Shown: positions 26,997-36,954 of the stretch, piece by piece
Layout of the letters: every line of letters starts with the position of its first letter
How positions within the stretch are numbered: position 1 is the first letter of the stretch
Assembly (NCBI RefSeq): GCF_000174195.1
Contig: NZ_ACFY01000052.1
Span: 1 to 64,000, forward strand
DNA length: 64,000 nucleotides
Source of the DNA: Roseburia inulinivorans DSM 16841
GTDB lineage: Bacteria > Bacillota > Clostridia > Lachnospirales > Lachnospiraceae
Direction of reading: 5' to 3'
The notes under the pieces: model-generated
Told to the model about the DNA's origin: nothing
The model's database searches: none
Seen by the model: only the letters and a program-made list of their open reading frames with translations
Position numbers and translations under genes: made by a program

Positions 26997-28421
26997 GATT
27001 TTCTCCTCTTTTAATTCTGATGTTTTTCTCTAATTCTTTGGAAATCTCCGCTAACTTCCGGTCTGTCAGAATATAACGTTTCTTAAATACGATAAATCCG
27101 ATCACCAGCACAACGATCGGAATGATCGTCATGGATAAACGCAGTCCCATGCGGGAGGATGCTGCGATCGGTTCCGTTACTACCGCTTCTTTGTTTGAAC
27201 TGATATGGAACACAAATAAAACCATCGAAGATATAAATCCTGCGATTCCTGAGGCGAGCTTTACAACAAACGTCTGCATGGAAAAAATGACGGATTCGTC
27301 TCTCCGGCTATTTTTAAACTCACCATAATCTACTGTGTTTGCCAGAAAGACAGTGATAATTACATTCAGCACACCGACTGCTGACATAATAAATGCCGCC
27401 GGGATAAACAGCCATCCAACAGAACTTGTTCCGGTTGCGGAAATGATAATGATCAAAATATATCCGGTCACTGCCATTCCAAAACAGGTATAGAAAATTT
27501 TAATCGTGTCCATGAATCTGCGGAGCACCGGAAACAGGATCATCATCGCCAAAATCTGGCATCCGCCGCCGACCATATTAAACAGCGTAAAATCTCCCTG
27601 ATAAGTACTTGGGCTGAAATCATATTTTAAAAAAAGTAAACCAGCTGCTGGGTGATATATAAGGCCGTATTGATCATTACGATTGCAACTACAACTGTCA
27701 TTGCCTGATCATTCTGGATCAGCGCCCGAAACATCTCACCGATGGAAGCGTTCTTCATATCGACCGTTGATTTCTCTTTGATGCACAGACAGGTGATCAG
27801 AATGAAGATCACAAATAACACCGCAATGATCAGTGCAAATTTACTGTATCCGATACGGTTGATCTCATTGTCTGTCGTTCCACCGAATGCTTTTCCAAGT
27901 GCGGCAACACTCATAACCGTGACGATCGATACCAGTGCGGAACCGACACCTGCGCAGGAACGTGCAAATGCAGACAATCCCTCTCTCTCTTTTCCAGCCT
28001 CGGTAAATGCCGGAATCATACTCCAGAATGGAATATCCATCATCGTGTAAGTCATGCCCCACAAAATGTAGGTAACAGACGCATATGCCACTAACCCTGC
28101 ACCGTTTAATTCCGGTGGGATCGTGAACATCAGGTAAAGTACAACTGCATTTGTGACCGTACCGACAAGCAGCCACGGACGGAATTTTCCCCATCTCGTT
28201 TTTGTCTTTGCGACCAGCACACCCATGATCGGATCGTTAAATGCATCAAACACGCGGGCTGCCATTAAAAGAACTGCGATCGCTGCTGCGCTGATTCCCA
28301 TAACATCCAGAAAATAAATGGAAATGTAGCTGGCGGAAAGCATGTAGACCATATCCTTTCCCACTGCCCCGATTCCATAGGCAAATTTCTCTCTGCCGCT
28401 CAAACTTCTCTTTGCTTCCAT
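26980..28421 (-). CDS. GPH-family sugar:cation symporter, frame broken by one base
   Basis: Member of the glycoside-pentoside-hexuronide transporter family (MelB/YicJ-like), about 12 membrane helices. The first frame (from 28421, LSGREKFAYGIGAVGKDMVY) has the conserved FNDPIMG motif and stops at 27627 after LYITQQLVYFF. The rest (KYDFSPSTYQGDFTLFNMVG to 26980) is in another frame. One more base in the A7 run at 27629-27635 gives a continuous protein of about 480 residues, the family norm. Probably a base-calling error rather than a pseudogene. It likely imports galactosides with Na+ or H+. Confidence 0.87.
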
Positions 28422-28454
28422 CGTAAAAATCTCCTTTTCTCCATTAAAAATTCA

Positions 28455-29945
28455 TCATTTCTGTTTATTTTTTAATCCCATTGCAAGTTCCACAACTTTG
28501 TAAGCACCGTCATAAAGACCTGCCTTTTTATTCGTTACAATGTTCTGACACATATCTGAAAGAAAAGTATCGTCCTGTAAAAATAATTCCAGCATCTGGA
28601 TCGTGTGCGGAATATCCCGGCACTCTAACGTTCCGTCTCCCACCTCCGCAGAATGGATTGCACCCCACATCTCATGTTTTCCCACGCGGCGGATGAACAG
28701 TTTCGGCACCGGATAAAATGCGAGTTCACTCGGTTTTGTCACTAAGACATCACAGCTTCTCATGAGAAGATTCGTGCAGTATACCGCCTCGAAAATATTT
28801 TTGTGCCAGAATCCGTGAATCCCTTCGATTTTCTCCTTCCCATCCAATGCTTTTTGTGCAAATGCTTCTGTATCTGCCCAACAATCAAAATGTTCTGCTG
28901 CATAGTTTTTCATCTCAGGAATCTCTGCCAGCAGCGCCTCCCAGACATTTCTGTAATCGCCCACATTGACGTATAACGCCGCCTGCTTCTTCTCAATATA
29001 CGGAAGCAGGAATTTGATGATCGCTGCAAAAATCTCCTTCTGCGCACCAGCTCCGCCGATTGTTAAAAGGAAACGCATAGGCTCACCATTCTCTTTTCTC
29101 CGGATACGCGCCTCACAGTCCGCTTCGATGCCCTGCACAATTTCATGGTCAATGTAATGTCCTGTGTATACAAGGCTGTCGGATGGCATTGGTTTATTTA
29201 CTTTATCTTTATTCATGCCGTTTAAAATGCGGTATCCCATATAGGAATTATGACACTGGATCGTATGCACGCTTCCTTCTGATAAATGTAGTGCCATCGG
29301 CCAGTTATCCGGGATCGCGTTCACCACGTATTTCATTCCGGCATGTACGGCTGCCTGCGCCGGCCAGACATGTGTTCCGATCACCGGAATATCCTTCGGC
29401 ACATTGCGGTACACCGGAGCCATCAGCTCCGCATTTTTCTGGTCTGCCGCATTGTAGGACAATGCCCGGAATCCCTCATAATTCATTGGCTCCCAGACAA
29501 GTTTGTTAAAAATCGGATTTTTCGAAAGTCTTGAGCCGAGTGAATACAGATCATTCTGTGCACCGATCACTTTTGTGCAGGTCGTCTCCCCATAGGAATT
29601 TAAGTCCATCCAGTAAGGCGTATAGCCCATCGCCTTCGCCGCAGACGCCATCGCCATGGAAATGCGGTAGTGTCCAAATCCCATACGGATATTTCCGACA
29701 ATGATCCCTTTTTCTGTGTCAAATGTACCTTTTCCCGCATGTGCATTCTCTGCCGGATTTCCAACCAGAATATTATAAACCCCCAGGGAATCTCCGATAT
29801 AACGGTTCTTCTCGACCGACACCTCATAATTTTTCCGGGAGTCATCTCCAAATTTTTTTATATATTTCTTTTTGGACTTCACTGCCTTTTTATAAACCTT
29901 GTCCGGCATTTTATTTCCAAAAATCACGCTTGATCTGTCTGTCAT
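28455..29945 (-). CDS. Uncharacterised glycosyltransferase-like protein of the galactoside operon
   Basis: 496 residues, soluble. The segment GIIVGNIRMGFGHYRISMAM resembles the N-terminal nucleotide-sugar loop of GT28/MGDG-synthase-like enzymes (GxGHxxxA). MRFLLTIGGAGAQKEIFAAI and CDVLVTKPSELAFYPVPKLF fit the second Rossmann half of a GT-B fold. It might therefore be a glycosyltransferase or a phosphorylase-like enzyme, but no exact family is recognised. It lies 34 bp after the GH2 gene and 34 bp before the transporter, inside the operon, so a role in galactoside metabolism is inferred. Similar proteins of unknown function occur next to glycosidases in Lachnospiraceae, from memory. Confidence 0.7.
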   Translation of the reverse strand: MTDRSSVIFGNKMPDKVYKKAVKSKKKYIKKFGDDSRKNYEVSVEKNRYIGDSLGVYNILVGNPAENAHAGKGTFDTEKGIIVGNIRMGFGHYRISMAMASAAKAMGYTPYWMDLNSYGETTCTKVIGAQNDLYSLGSRLSKNPIFNKLVWEPMNYEGFRALSYNAADQKNAELMAPVYRNVPKDIPVIGTHVWPAQAAVHAGMKYVVNAIPDNWPMALHLSEGSVHTIQCHNSYMGYRILNGMNKDKVNKPMPSDSLVYTGHYIDHEIVQGIEADCEARIRRKENGEPMRFLLTIGGAGAQKEIFAAIIKFLLPYIEKKQAALYVNVGDYRNVWEALLAEIPEMKNYAAEHFDCWADTEAFAQKALDGKEKIEGIHGFWHKNIFEAVYCTNLLMRSCDVLVTKPSELAFYPVPKLFIRRVGKHEMWGAIHSAEVGDGTLECRDIPHTIQMLELFLQDDTFLSDMCQNIVTNKKAGLYDGAYKVVELAMGLKNKQK

Positions 29946-29978
29946 GTTTTCATTCTCTCCAAACTTTAAATATTTCTC

Positions 29979-32402
29979 TCACTTTGAACCGTAAAACCGA
30001 TTTTTTATCTCCGTGTCACAATCCCGTATGATAAGTGCCGCATTCTGCTTTTCTCCTGGCTGAAGCCTTTTGCTCTTCACATAAGCGCCACCCATTCCTC
30101 CCTGCAAAGCCACCGTCTTTGGTCCGATGATTTCAATCGGTCCCTCTGTCTCAAAGGTAAGTGGTTCATTGTAAAATGGAAGGATATTGCCGTGTTCGTC
30201 CTGTGCCTGAATCCGAACCTCAGCCACATCATAACTCTCTGCGTCGATCAGATTCTCATGATCCGCCACTGCTGAAATCTTCCGCTCTGTCATCGGTTCT
30301 TTGATGATTGTTTTCACCACCCGCTCCTGCCTTGTAGATACATCCACCATCACCGCCTCAAAACGATACGTTGTGGAGGTGCCACCCCAGTCGCCAATGT
30401 ATTTGTTATACAACCGGACTGCCTCTTCCATATTCATATGATAGCGAAGAATCAGCCATATTCCCGTCGCATAAATGGACTTTGGAAGCTTTGCGAACCC
30501 AAACCTGGTAAACGCATTCAAAGCTTTTTTCACACCGGCTTCCTGTCCCGGTTTCATATGTTCTTCCTGCAGGGCATCTCCGATAAAATCATCGATAAGA
30601 ATCGGACCGTGTTTCAGATGTGTGTACGGAGAATCTGCGGCACTGTACTCCTTAATGAACCGATCATTTTTATACATCCGCACCTTATCCGCATTCGTAA
30701 AAATATAGGTTTCCCCGCGGTTACATCCCGGATGTTCCCCAATATCCATGGAAGAACTTAATTCCAGCACCGGCTCTTTCTCCTGCTGACAAGCATAGAC
30801 CGCCGCTGCCAGTTTCGGATTGCGGAACATATCCATGACTCCGTGATAACAGATGCGGTCACCACTTCCGAAATCCTTGTGAGTGTTGTAATCAAACATG
30901 CACCAGCCAAAGCATCCTGCAATGTCCTCCTCGGCTGCCACCGCATCCAAAACATTTGCATGGCGGAGCGCATGCTCTGCCCGGTGTTCTTCCCAGTCAA
31001 AAGTCTTCGTCGGATACATATGCCCATTGTATTCACTGATGAGGTATGGTTTTTCCATATCCGATGTCACATTCTTTTTTGGCTCACATCCCTTTGCTTT
31101 TCCATCATGCACAAAATCATTGTAGGTATACACATCTTCCAACAGACTGCTTTTTCTGTTTGCACGCACACCACCTGTCGATCTCGAATCATCGAATTCA
31201 TGCGCCGCCTCATTTGTTCTTCTGTAAAATGCATCATCATCCTGCGATTCATTAATACGCACGCCCCAGAGGATGATCGACGTGTGATTCCGGTACTGTT
31301 TTACCATATCCCTGACATTTTCCACCGCCTGATCTTTCCATGCAGCGTCACCGATATGCTGCCACCCTGGAATTTCTGTGAAAACAAGAAGTCCTATTTC
31401 GTCACACCGCTCTATAAAATAATGGGACTGTGGATAGTGGGAGGTGCGCACTGCATTCACCCCCAGCTCCCTCTTTAAAATATCCGCATCCAGCTGCTGC
31501 ATAGATTTTGGCATCGCATATCCCGCATACGGATAACTCTGGTGACGGTTTAAACCTCTCAGTTTTATTTTTTTGCCGTTCAGATAGAATCCGTCTTTTT
31601 TGAATTCTGCCCTTCGGAATCCGATTCGGTCTATCCTCTCATCCATTAACTTTCCATCACAGATTAATTCTGTCTTAACTTCATAAAGTTCCGGATGTTC
31701 CAGCTCCCACAGAATCACATTTTCTACCAGATAGGAAAGCTGCATGGAAGTGCCGGAGATTTCACTCTCCCCTAATGGCTGATACTCTCCTGTCTTTTTA
31801 TTTTTAAGACTCTGTTTTAAAAACAATCCCTCCTGCGTTCTTTGCACCGTCACCTCAGAGATGAGTTCCGCATTCTGGTCATCCATTTGTCCAATGTTTG
31901 TCCTGATAAAAATATCTTCGATGTAGTCTTTATTTTTAATATCCAGATAGACATCCCGGTAAATGCCGCCGTATGTCATATAGTCGATCACATAACCAAA
32001 CGGTGGAATATTCAAGTCCTCCCTGCTGTCTACTTTCACGACAAGGATATTTTTTTCTCCATAGCGGAGTACTCCGCTGATATCCATCGTAAAAGCTGTG
32101 TATCCACAGTGATGTTCTCCCACTTTCTCCCCATTTAAAAATACTTCGCTGTCATGGGCGGCACCATCGATTGTCAGTAATATCTTTTTTCCTTCCCACG
32201 CTTTCTCTGCCTCGATGACTCTTCGATAACCGCTGATCATCTGATAGCAGTGTTCATCAAAATAGTGAAGCGGCGTTTCCTTACAAGTATGTGGAATCCT
32301 GACATTCTGCATTGTACTGTCATCATAAGCTGCCTCTGTCATAGAAGCTTCAAACTGTTCTGCAAACTTCCAGTCATCATTCAAATAAATACGTTCTGAC
32401 AT
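29979..32402 (-). CDS. Beta-galactosidase-like glycoside hydrolase family 2
   Basis: 807 residues in the GH2 order: sugar-binding jelly roll (1-160; DGAAHDSEVFLNGEKVGEHH), immunoglobulin-like domain (~165-265), TIM barrel from ~270 (RGLNRHQSYPYAGYAMP). The acid/base is Glu385 in LWGVRINESQDD and the nucleophile Glu457 in YLISEYNGHMYP. A further ~280-residue C-terminal part includes a DUF4982-like region. No signal peptide, so it acts on imported sugar. The ATG at 32402 is chosen over 32405 and a GTG at 32411 for spacing to GGTGAGG. Could also accept glucuronides or other beta-glycosides; the operon with GH36 favours galactosides. Confidence 0.85.
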   Translation of the reverse strand: MSERIYLNDDWKFAEQFEASMTEAAYDDSTMQNVRIPHTCKETPLHYFDEHCYQMISGYRRVIEAEKAWEGKKILLTIDGAAHDSEVFLNGEKVGEHHCGYTAFTMDISGVLRYGEKNILVVKVDSREDLNIPPFGYVIDYMTYGGIYRDVYLDIKNKDYIEDIFIRTNIGQMDDQNAELISEVTVQRTQEGLFLKQSLKNKKTGEYQPLGESEISGTSMQLSYLVENVILWELEHPELYEVKTELICDGKLMDERIDRIGFRRAEFKKDGFYLNGKKIKLRGLNRHQSYPYAGYAMPKSMQQLDADILKRELGVNAVRTSHYPQSHYFIERCDEIGLLVFTEIPGWQHIGDAAWKDQAVENVRDMVKQYRNHTSIILWGVRINESQDDDAFYRRTNEAAHEFDDSRSTGGVRANRKSSLLEDVYTYNDFVHDGKAKGCEPKKNVTSDMEKPYLISEYNGHMYPTKTFDWEEHRAEHALRHANVLDAVAAEEDIAGCFGWCMFDYNTHKDFGSGDRICYHGVMDMFRNPKLAAAVYACQQEKEPVLELSSSMDIGEHPGCNRGETYIFTNADKVRMYKNDRFIKEYSAADSPYTHLKHGPILIDDFIGDALQEEHMKPGQEAGVKKALNAFTRFGFAKLPKSIYATGIWLILRYHMNMEEAVRLYNKYIGDWGGTSTTYRFEAVMVDVSTRQERVVKTIIKEPMTERKISAVADHENLIDAESYDVAEVRIQAQDEHGNILPFYNEPLTFETEGPIEIIGPKTVALQGGMGGAYVKSKRLQPGEKQNAALIIRDCDTEIKNRFYGSK

Positions 32403-32450
32403 CATCCTCACCCTCTCTGTTCTCCTGTGTAACGAACTCCATGCTATCTT

Positions 32451-33008
32451 TTACCTTGTAATTCCATCCACCAGTATATTGACTACTTCCTCTAACGCCT
32501 CGTTGTAGGAAATCTGATTTGTGATCAGAATATCTCTCTGGAAAAACTGCTCAAGCGTTGCCTCCATCATGGTTTTCAAAATTGGAATCTGAATCGGCCG
32601 GACCGTGCCCTCATGAATTCCCTGCTGGATCAACGCGATCGTTGTCTCCCAGCCTGTCTCTAACCGCTGCTCCACTTTTTTATAAATTTTTGGATATTTA
32701 TCTTTCAATAAATATAGCTGCCGAAAATCAATGTCTTTATAACCCTCCGGGAGCACTCCTAAAATTGCCCGAATCTTCCCAACCGTATCAAGCGAAGTAT
32801 CCGAGAGTACTTTCTGCTCGCTCTCTTTGATGGAATCAAAACAGTAATCCACCATCTCTGACACCAGTGTATTCTTATCCTGAAATACGGTATAAATCGT
32901 TTTCTTACTGATTCCAAGCAGGGCGGCGATATCATCCATCGTAAACTTCAATCCCTTTTTATTAAATGCCTGAATCGTTCCCTCTAAAATGGTCTCCCGT
33001 AACTCCAT
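32451..33008 (-). CDS. TetR-family repressor of the galactoside operon
   Basis: 185 residues. The N-terminal helix-turn-helix is at about 25-45 (DDIAALLGISKKTIYTVFQD), followed by a helical ligand-binding domain. It heads the run regulator-GH2-glycosyltransferase-like-GPH-GH36, all on the minus strand with short gaps, so it probably controls its own operon in response to a sugar. Matching inverted boxes upstream (33037-33123) are the likely operator. TetR control of a glycosidase operon is less usual than LacI or AraC control. Confidence 0.88.
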   Translation of the reverse strand: MELRETILEGTIQAFNKKGLKFTMDDIAALLGISKKTIYTVFQDKNTLVSEMVDYCFDSIKESEQKVLSDTSLDTVGKIRAILGVLPEGYKDIDFRQLYLLKDKYPKIYKKVEQRLETGWETTIALIQQGIHEGTVRPIQIPILKTMMEATLEQFFQRDILITNQISYNEALEEVVNILVDGITR

Positions 33009-33036
33009 ATCCGCTCCCCTTCTCTGCTTTTTATTT

Positions 33037-33123
33037 GGAAACTATTTTTCACATTTCCGTTTCCATTATTGTAACATGTTCCAGTTTTTCTCACAAGAAA
33101 CTACTTTCACAAAAATAGTTTCC
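33037..33123. promoter_or_regulatory. Candidate operator boxes upstream of the TetR operon
   Basis: GGAAACTATTTTT (33037-33049) is exactly inverted at AAAAATAGTTTCC (33111-33123). A third related box, GAAACTACTTT, lies at 33097-33107. These flank the likely promoter of the TetR-led operon and could also affect larC. Binding is inferred from position and symmetry. Confidence 0.5.
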
Positions 33124-33279
33124 ATTTTTTGTAGAAATGTACCAACAGGAATCCCTGCTTGCATACTATGAAAATGTCGATTAAAATAAAATAAGTCAGG
33201 CATATTCCGTTACCTCTTTTTACATAACAGGTAACCGGATTCTGACCTTTGTTTTTACTATCAGAAAGGAATTTTATCT

Positions 33280-34547
33280 ATGAAAACATTATATTTTGAA
33301 TGTAAGATGGGTGCTGCCGGAGACATGCTCATGGCTGCCCTTTATGAAATATGCGACCAGAAAGAATTATTTTTGCAGACGATGAATCAGGCTTTCTCGG
33401 AATATGGGATTCAGATTTCTGCGGAGGAATCAAAAAAGTGCGGCATTTCCGGCACACATATGCATGTTATGATAAACGGAGAAGAGGAAGGCGTGCATGT
33501 ACATGAACATGTACATACACATACCCATGATCACACAGAAGCAGAACATGTACACACGAACGAGCATGAGGCAGCGGAACATCATCATGATGAATCTTCC
33601 CATGCGCACACGCATCACAGTTACCAGTCTGTCCTCGCACAGATCGAACACTTACAGCTTCCTGCCCAGGTAAAAGCAGATGCCGCTGCTATCTATCGCC
33701 TGATTGGAGAAGCAGAATCTGCCGTACACAACACCACATTAGAACAGATTCATTTTCATGAGGTTGGAACTTTGGATGCGCTGGCTGATGTCTGTGGCTG
33801 TGCTCTTCTCATGTATCTGATTACACCGGAAAAAGTATTCGCTTCCCCGCTTCATGTCGGAAGTGGTTTTGTAAAATGCGCCCACGGTATCCTCCCTGTT
33901 CCAGCTCCTGCGACCGCGGAGCTTTTAAAAGGAATCCCTTTTTATACCGGTTCCATCAAGGGCGAACTTCTGACGCCAACCGGTGCCGCTATCCTTCGCC
34001 ATTATGTGGAAGGTTTTGAAGAAATGCCTGTTATGACTTTAGAACATATCGGCTGCGGCATGGGACAAAAAGACTTTGAAACCGCCAACTGTGTCCGGAC
34101 ATTTCTCGGTGATGTTCAGGCGAACGGTTATGATGATAAAATTTTAAGTATCTCCTGCAATCTGGATGATATGACAGGCGAAGATATAAGCTTTGCTGCG
34201 GAAACCCTTTTAAACGCCGGCGCACTCGATGTATATACGATCCCGATCCAGATGAAAAAAGGCAGACCAGGGATTATCCTGACCTGCCTCTGTGCGCTGT
34301 CTGAAAAAGAAAACTTCACAAACCTTTTCTTTCAGCACACAACCACCCGCGGCATCCGTTATGCTGTTTACGAACGTGTGAAACTCGTCTCCACGTTTGA
34401 GACAAAAGAAACTCCTTACGGAAAAATCCGCATAAAAAAAGTTCCGGTTATCATGTAGACCATGAAAAACCGGAATTTGAAGATTTAAAAGCAATTGCTT
34501 TCAAACAGGGCTGTTCCCTGAAAGATGTACGAAATCTGCTCGACTGA
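33280..34547 (+). CDS. larC: LarC, nickel insertion for the nickel-pincer cofactor; frame broken by one base
   Basis: LarC (pyridinium-3,5-bisthiocarboxylate nickel insertion, CTP-dependent) completes the cofactor of lactate racemase and related enzymes. Seen: YFECKMGAAGDMLMAALYE, a His-rich linker at about 68-115 (HTHTHDHTEAEHVH) suited to nickel, IHFHEVGTLDALADVCG and ISCNLDDMTGEDISFA. AAAGGA precedes the ATG. The frame stops at 34458, but the usual ending (DHEKPEFEDLKAIAFKQGC) continues in another frame to 34547 after the A7 run at 34434-34440. One added base gives 422 residues. LarC of Lactobacillus plantarum uses programmed frameshifting, so a real -1 slip on A-AAA-AAA is an alternative. 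larB and larE are not nearby. Confidence 0.88.
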
Positions 34548-34635
34548 TATGCAAATAAATCCCAATAGGATTTTATCCTGAACACTCTATTTATTATTAT
34601 GTTATGTGTATATCTGCAGACTACACGGTACCTAT

Positions 34636-35490
34636 TTATACATTTGCAGTCTGATTCATATGTGCATACATCTGCGTTGTTGAAATATCGGAATGTCCTA
34701 ATATCTCCTGCACGCTCTTTAAGTCTGCCCCGCTGCACACAAGATGTGCAGCAAAAGAATGTCGCAGCATATGCGGAGTGATCTCGGACTCTATTCCTGC
34801 CCGCTTTCCATAGGACTTGATCAGCTTCCAGAATCCCTGACGGCTCATCGCATCCCCGGAACAATTGGTGAACAACCAGATGGAATTCTCATCCTTCACC
34901 AACTGTGGACGTCCATCCCTGATATACCTGACAAGTGCGTCCTTTGCCACCGGAGTCATTGGAATCATACGCCCCTTGTGTGAATCTACACATGTAATAT
35001 ACCCGGTATCAAAATTCACATCTGTTAATTTCAAAGAGATCAATTCAGAAACACGGATTCCTGTTGCATACAACAATTCAAGCATTGCTTTATCACGCAG
35101 ACCTTTCGCCGAATTATCCTTCGGCTGGGCTAACAGGCGGTTTGTTTGCTCTGTTGTCAGAATAGTTGGGGCTTTCTTCTCCACCTTTGGAGCTTTCAGT
35201 TCAAAAGCTGGATCTGCGCTTGTCCTTTGTTCTAACTCTTCATAGTGAAAGAATGCTTTCATGGACGCAACACTTCTGGATACTGTTGCAGGCTTTAATC
35301 CTGACTGTTCTAACTCTATCACATAAGAATTCAGAACTTCTGGGGTAACAGCGTCAATTCTATCCACTCCATGTGCTGTTAAATACAAAATCATCTTCTT
35401 TAAGTCTCGCTCATAAGATACTTCTGTATTCTCTGAAGTTTGTTTTTCCTGATGAAGATATTGGATAAAATTATGTATATCCTGTTTCAT
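34636..35490 (-). CDS. xerD: XerD-type tyrosine recombinase
   Basis: About 284 residues. N-terminal SAM-like core-binding domain (1-100) and C-terminal catalytic domain with the tyrosine recombinase residues: Arg in ATGIRVSELISL, HMLRHSFAAHL and LGHSDISTTQMY with the nucleophilic Tyr. Length and domain pattern match XerD, which resolves chromosome dimers at dif with XerC. The neighbourhood spoIIM-xerD is like that of Bacillus subtilis, supporting the chromosomal housekeeping role over an integrase. The ATG at 35490 is preferred over 35496 for spacing to GGGGCAGG. Confidence 0.88.
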   Translation of the reverse strand: MKQDIHNFIQYLHQEKQTSENTEVSYERDLKKMILYLTAHGVDRIDAVTPEVLNSYVIELEQSGLKPATVSRSVASMKAFFHYEELEQRTSADPAFELKAPKVEKKAPTILTTEQTNRLLAQPKDNSAKGLRDKAMLELLYATGIRVSELISLKLTDVNFDTGYITCVDSHKGRMIPMTPVAKDALVRYIRDGRPQLVKDENSIWLFTNCSGDAMSRQGFWKLIKSYGKRAGIESEITPHMLRHSFAAHLVCSGADLKSVQEILGHSDISTTQMYAHMNQTANV

Positions 35491-35541
35491 GCTCATTACC
35501 TGCCCCGATTCTTTTCTCTCAATGTAAACTCTTTCAAGCCG

Positions 35542-35565
35542 AAAAAATACCTCATTTCGAGGTAT
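35542..35565 (-). terminator. Intrinsic terminator after spoIIM
   Basis: On the minus strand ATACCTC-GAAAT-GAGGTAT is followed by a run of T (35541-35547). It lies between spoIIM and xerD. Confidence 0.75.
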
Positions 35566-35742
35566 ATTCCCTATTATAATGATTCAGAAATCAAAATGCA
35601 ATCAGTATTTTTGCCTGTTGTTTTGTTTCTTTTTGTCCATATACAACATGTCGTTTTTTGTAATTTCTGTCTTACCATATGTTGTAATTATTCATTACAA
35701 TTTTTTTACATACATATTACATAATCTGCCCCATTTTCGCTG

Positions 35743-36234
35743 TCATAGTACTTTTTTCAGGAAAAACGGTGAAATATACCCCTCTGCAAGACACCCCAGC
35801 ACAACGAGCAAAGCACAGACAAATATTACTTTTCTTTCTCTTCCTCTCTCATACACGGTGAACGCCAGTAAATAGAAAATCCACTGCGGAAGCATTGCCA
35901 GTAAAACTGCTGCGATTCCAGACAGTCCCCGTTCTATCACTGACATTGTGATAAATATTCCTGTCAGGAACAGAAACAGTGCCAGAAAAACCCTTGTCAC
36001 GATCCTCCTGCCAAATACTGTGCCAAGCAGCAGGATCACAATCAGTCCTTTCATCCGCATGAAAAAAATATACCAGAAATACTGGTCATAGGACATGCTC
36101 CAGAAAGTGACAGCTGACTGATCCCAGAAGGAAGTCACACCATAGGTGTTCAACAAACCGCTTCCCATAAGATTGACAAGCAATATTCCGGCAAGGAAAC
36201 ATAATGCATAGATGATCTTATTTTTTTGAATCAC
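35743..36234 (-). CDS. spoIIM: SpoIIM-like stage II sporulation protein
   Basis: 163 residues with about five membrane helices. SpoIIM works with SpoIID and SpoIIP in engulfment during sporulation. The C-terminal LGCLAEGYISPFF matches the conserved acidic-Pro ending of the SpoIIM/DUF95 family. The protein is shorter than B. subtilis SpoIIM (about 215). The setting between the Nudix gene and xerD is as in B. subtilis, which strengthens a call that sequence alone would leave moderate. It is 33 bp after the Nudix gene. Confidence 0.75.
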   Translation of the reverse strand: MIQKNKIIYALCFLAGILLVNLMGSGLLNTYGVTSFWDQSAVTFWSMSYDQYFWYIFFMRMKGLIVILLLGTVFGRRIVTRVFLALFLFLTGIFITMSVIERGLSGIAAVLLAMLPQWIFYLLAFTVYERGRERKVIFVCALLVVLGCLAEGYISPFFLKKVL

Positions 36235-36267
36235 AATTTTCTACCAAAAATCAATCTTACTAATAAT

Positions 36268-36825
36268 CTATGCTTTTCCGGAATCCTTATTCAGCAAATT
36301 CTTATAGGCGAGGATTGCAGAAACCGTCTTGGAATCCTGTATTTTACCTGCATAGATCATTTCACACAATTCGTCTACATCATGTGCTTCCACGTCTATC
36401 GCTTCTCCCTCGTCCAGATGCTGTGTACTCTTCACTAAATCTCTTGCAAGGTACACATCAATAAATTCATCACAAAATGCAACCGTCGTTCGAAGTGAAA
36501 GCAAAAATGACAGATTCTCACTCCGGTATCCGGTCTCCTCTTCGAGTTCCCTTGCAGCACACACTTTGGTATCTTCTGTCACACTGTCTCTCGCTCCGGC
36601 AGGAATCTCTAACGTCATACGCTCTAAAGCATTCCGGTACTGTCTCACCATTAGCAGTTTTCCATCCTCACGCACTGCAACAACTGCCGCAGCTCCCTTT
36701 CTATGTGAGACAAAATCCCATTCTTCTGTTTTGCCATTTGGAAGTTCCATTGTATCTTTGTACACATCAAGAATAGTGCCTTTCATCACCAATTCCCGTT
36801 TAATTCTTTTTGCATGTTCACTCAT
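36268..36825 (-). CDS. nudF: Nudix hydrolase, ADP-ribose pyrophosphatase type
   Basis: 185 residues. Should hydrolyse ADP-ribose to AMP and ribose-5-phosphate. The Nudix box is visible as EIPAGARDSV then AARELEEETGY, with one residue more than the consensus between Gly and the first Glu. The upstream segment GAAAVVAVREDGKLLMVRQY is typical of the ADPRase group. Neighbour of spoIIM and xerD as in Bacillus. Confidence 0.88.
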   Translation of the reverse strand: MSEHAKRIKRELVMKGTILDVYKDTMELPNGKTEEWDFVSHRKGAAAVVAVREDGKLLMVRQYRNALERMTLEIPAGARDSVTEDTKVCAARELEEETGYRSENLSFLLSLRTTVAFCDEFIDVYLARDLVKSTQHLDEGEAIDVEAHDVDELCEMIYAGKIQDSKTVSAILAYKNLLNKDSGKA

Positions 36826-36890
36826 CTTTCTTTCCTCCTGCCTCTTCTGGTTCTAGGATTATTCTATAACAATCGAACGCTTTTTCATAT

Positions 36891-36938
36891 AAAAAAGAAG
36901 ATTCGAAACAGGATCCATCCTCTTCAAATCTTCTTTTA
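36891..36938 (-). terminator. Intrinsic terminator after rny
   Basis: On the minus strand AAAAGAAGATT pairs with AATCTTCTTTT and a T-run follows. It begins about 17 bp after the rny stop. Confidence 0.75.
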
Positions 36939-36954
36939 TGCTCTCTTTGTCAAG

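Noticed and set aside
33488..33630. His-rich stretch of larC as a separate metal-binding peptide
   Set aside because: It is an in-frame linker normal for many LarC proteins.
34636..35490. Phage or transposon integrase
   Set aside because: Length, lack of an extra N-terminal domain and the spoIIM neighbourhood indicate housekeeping XerD.
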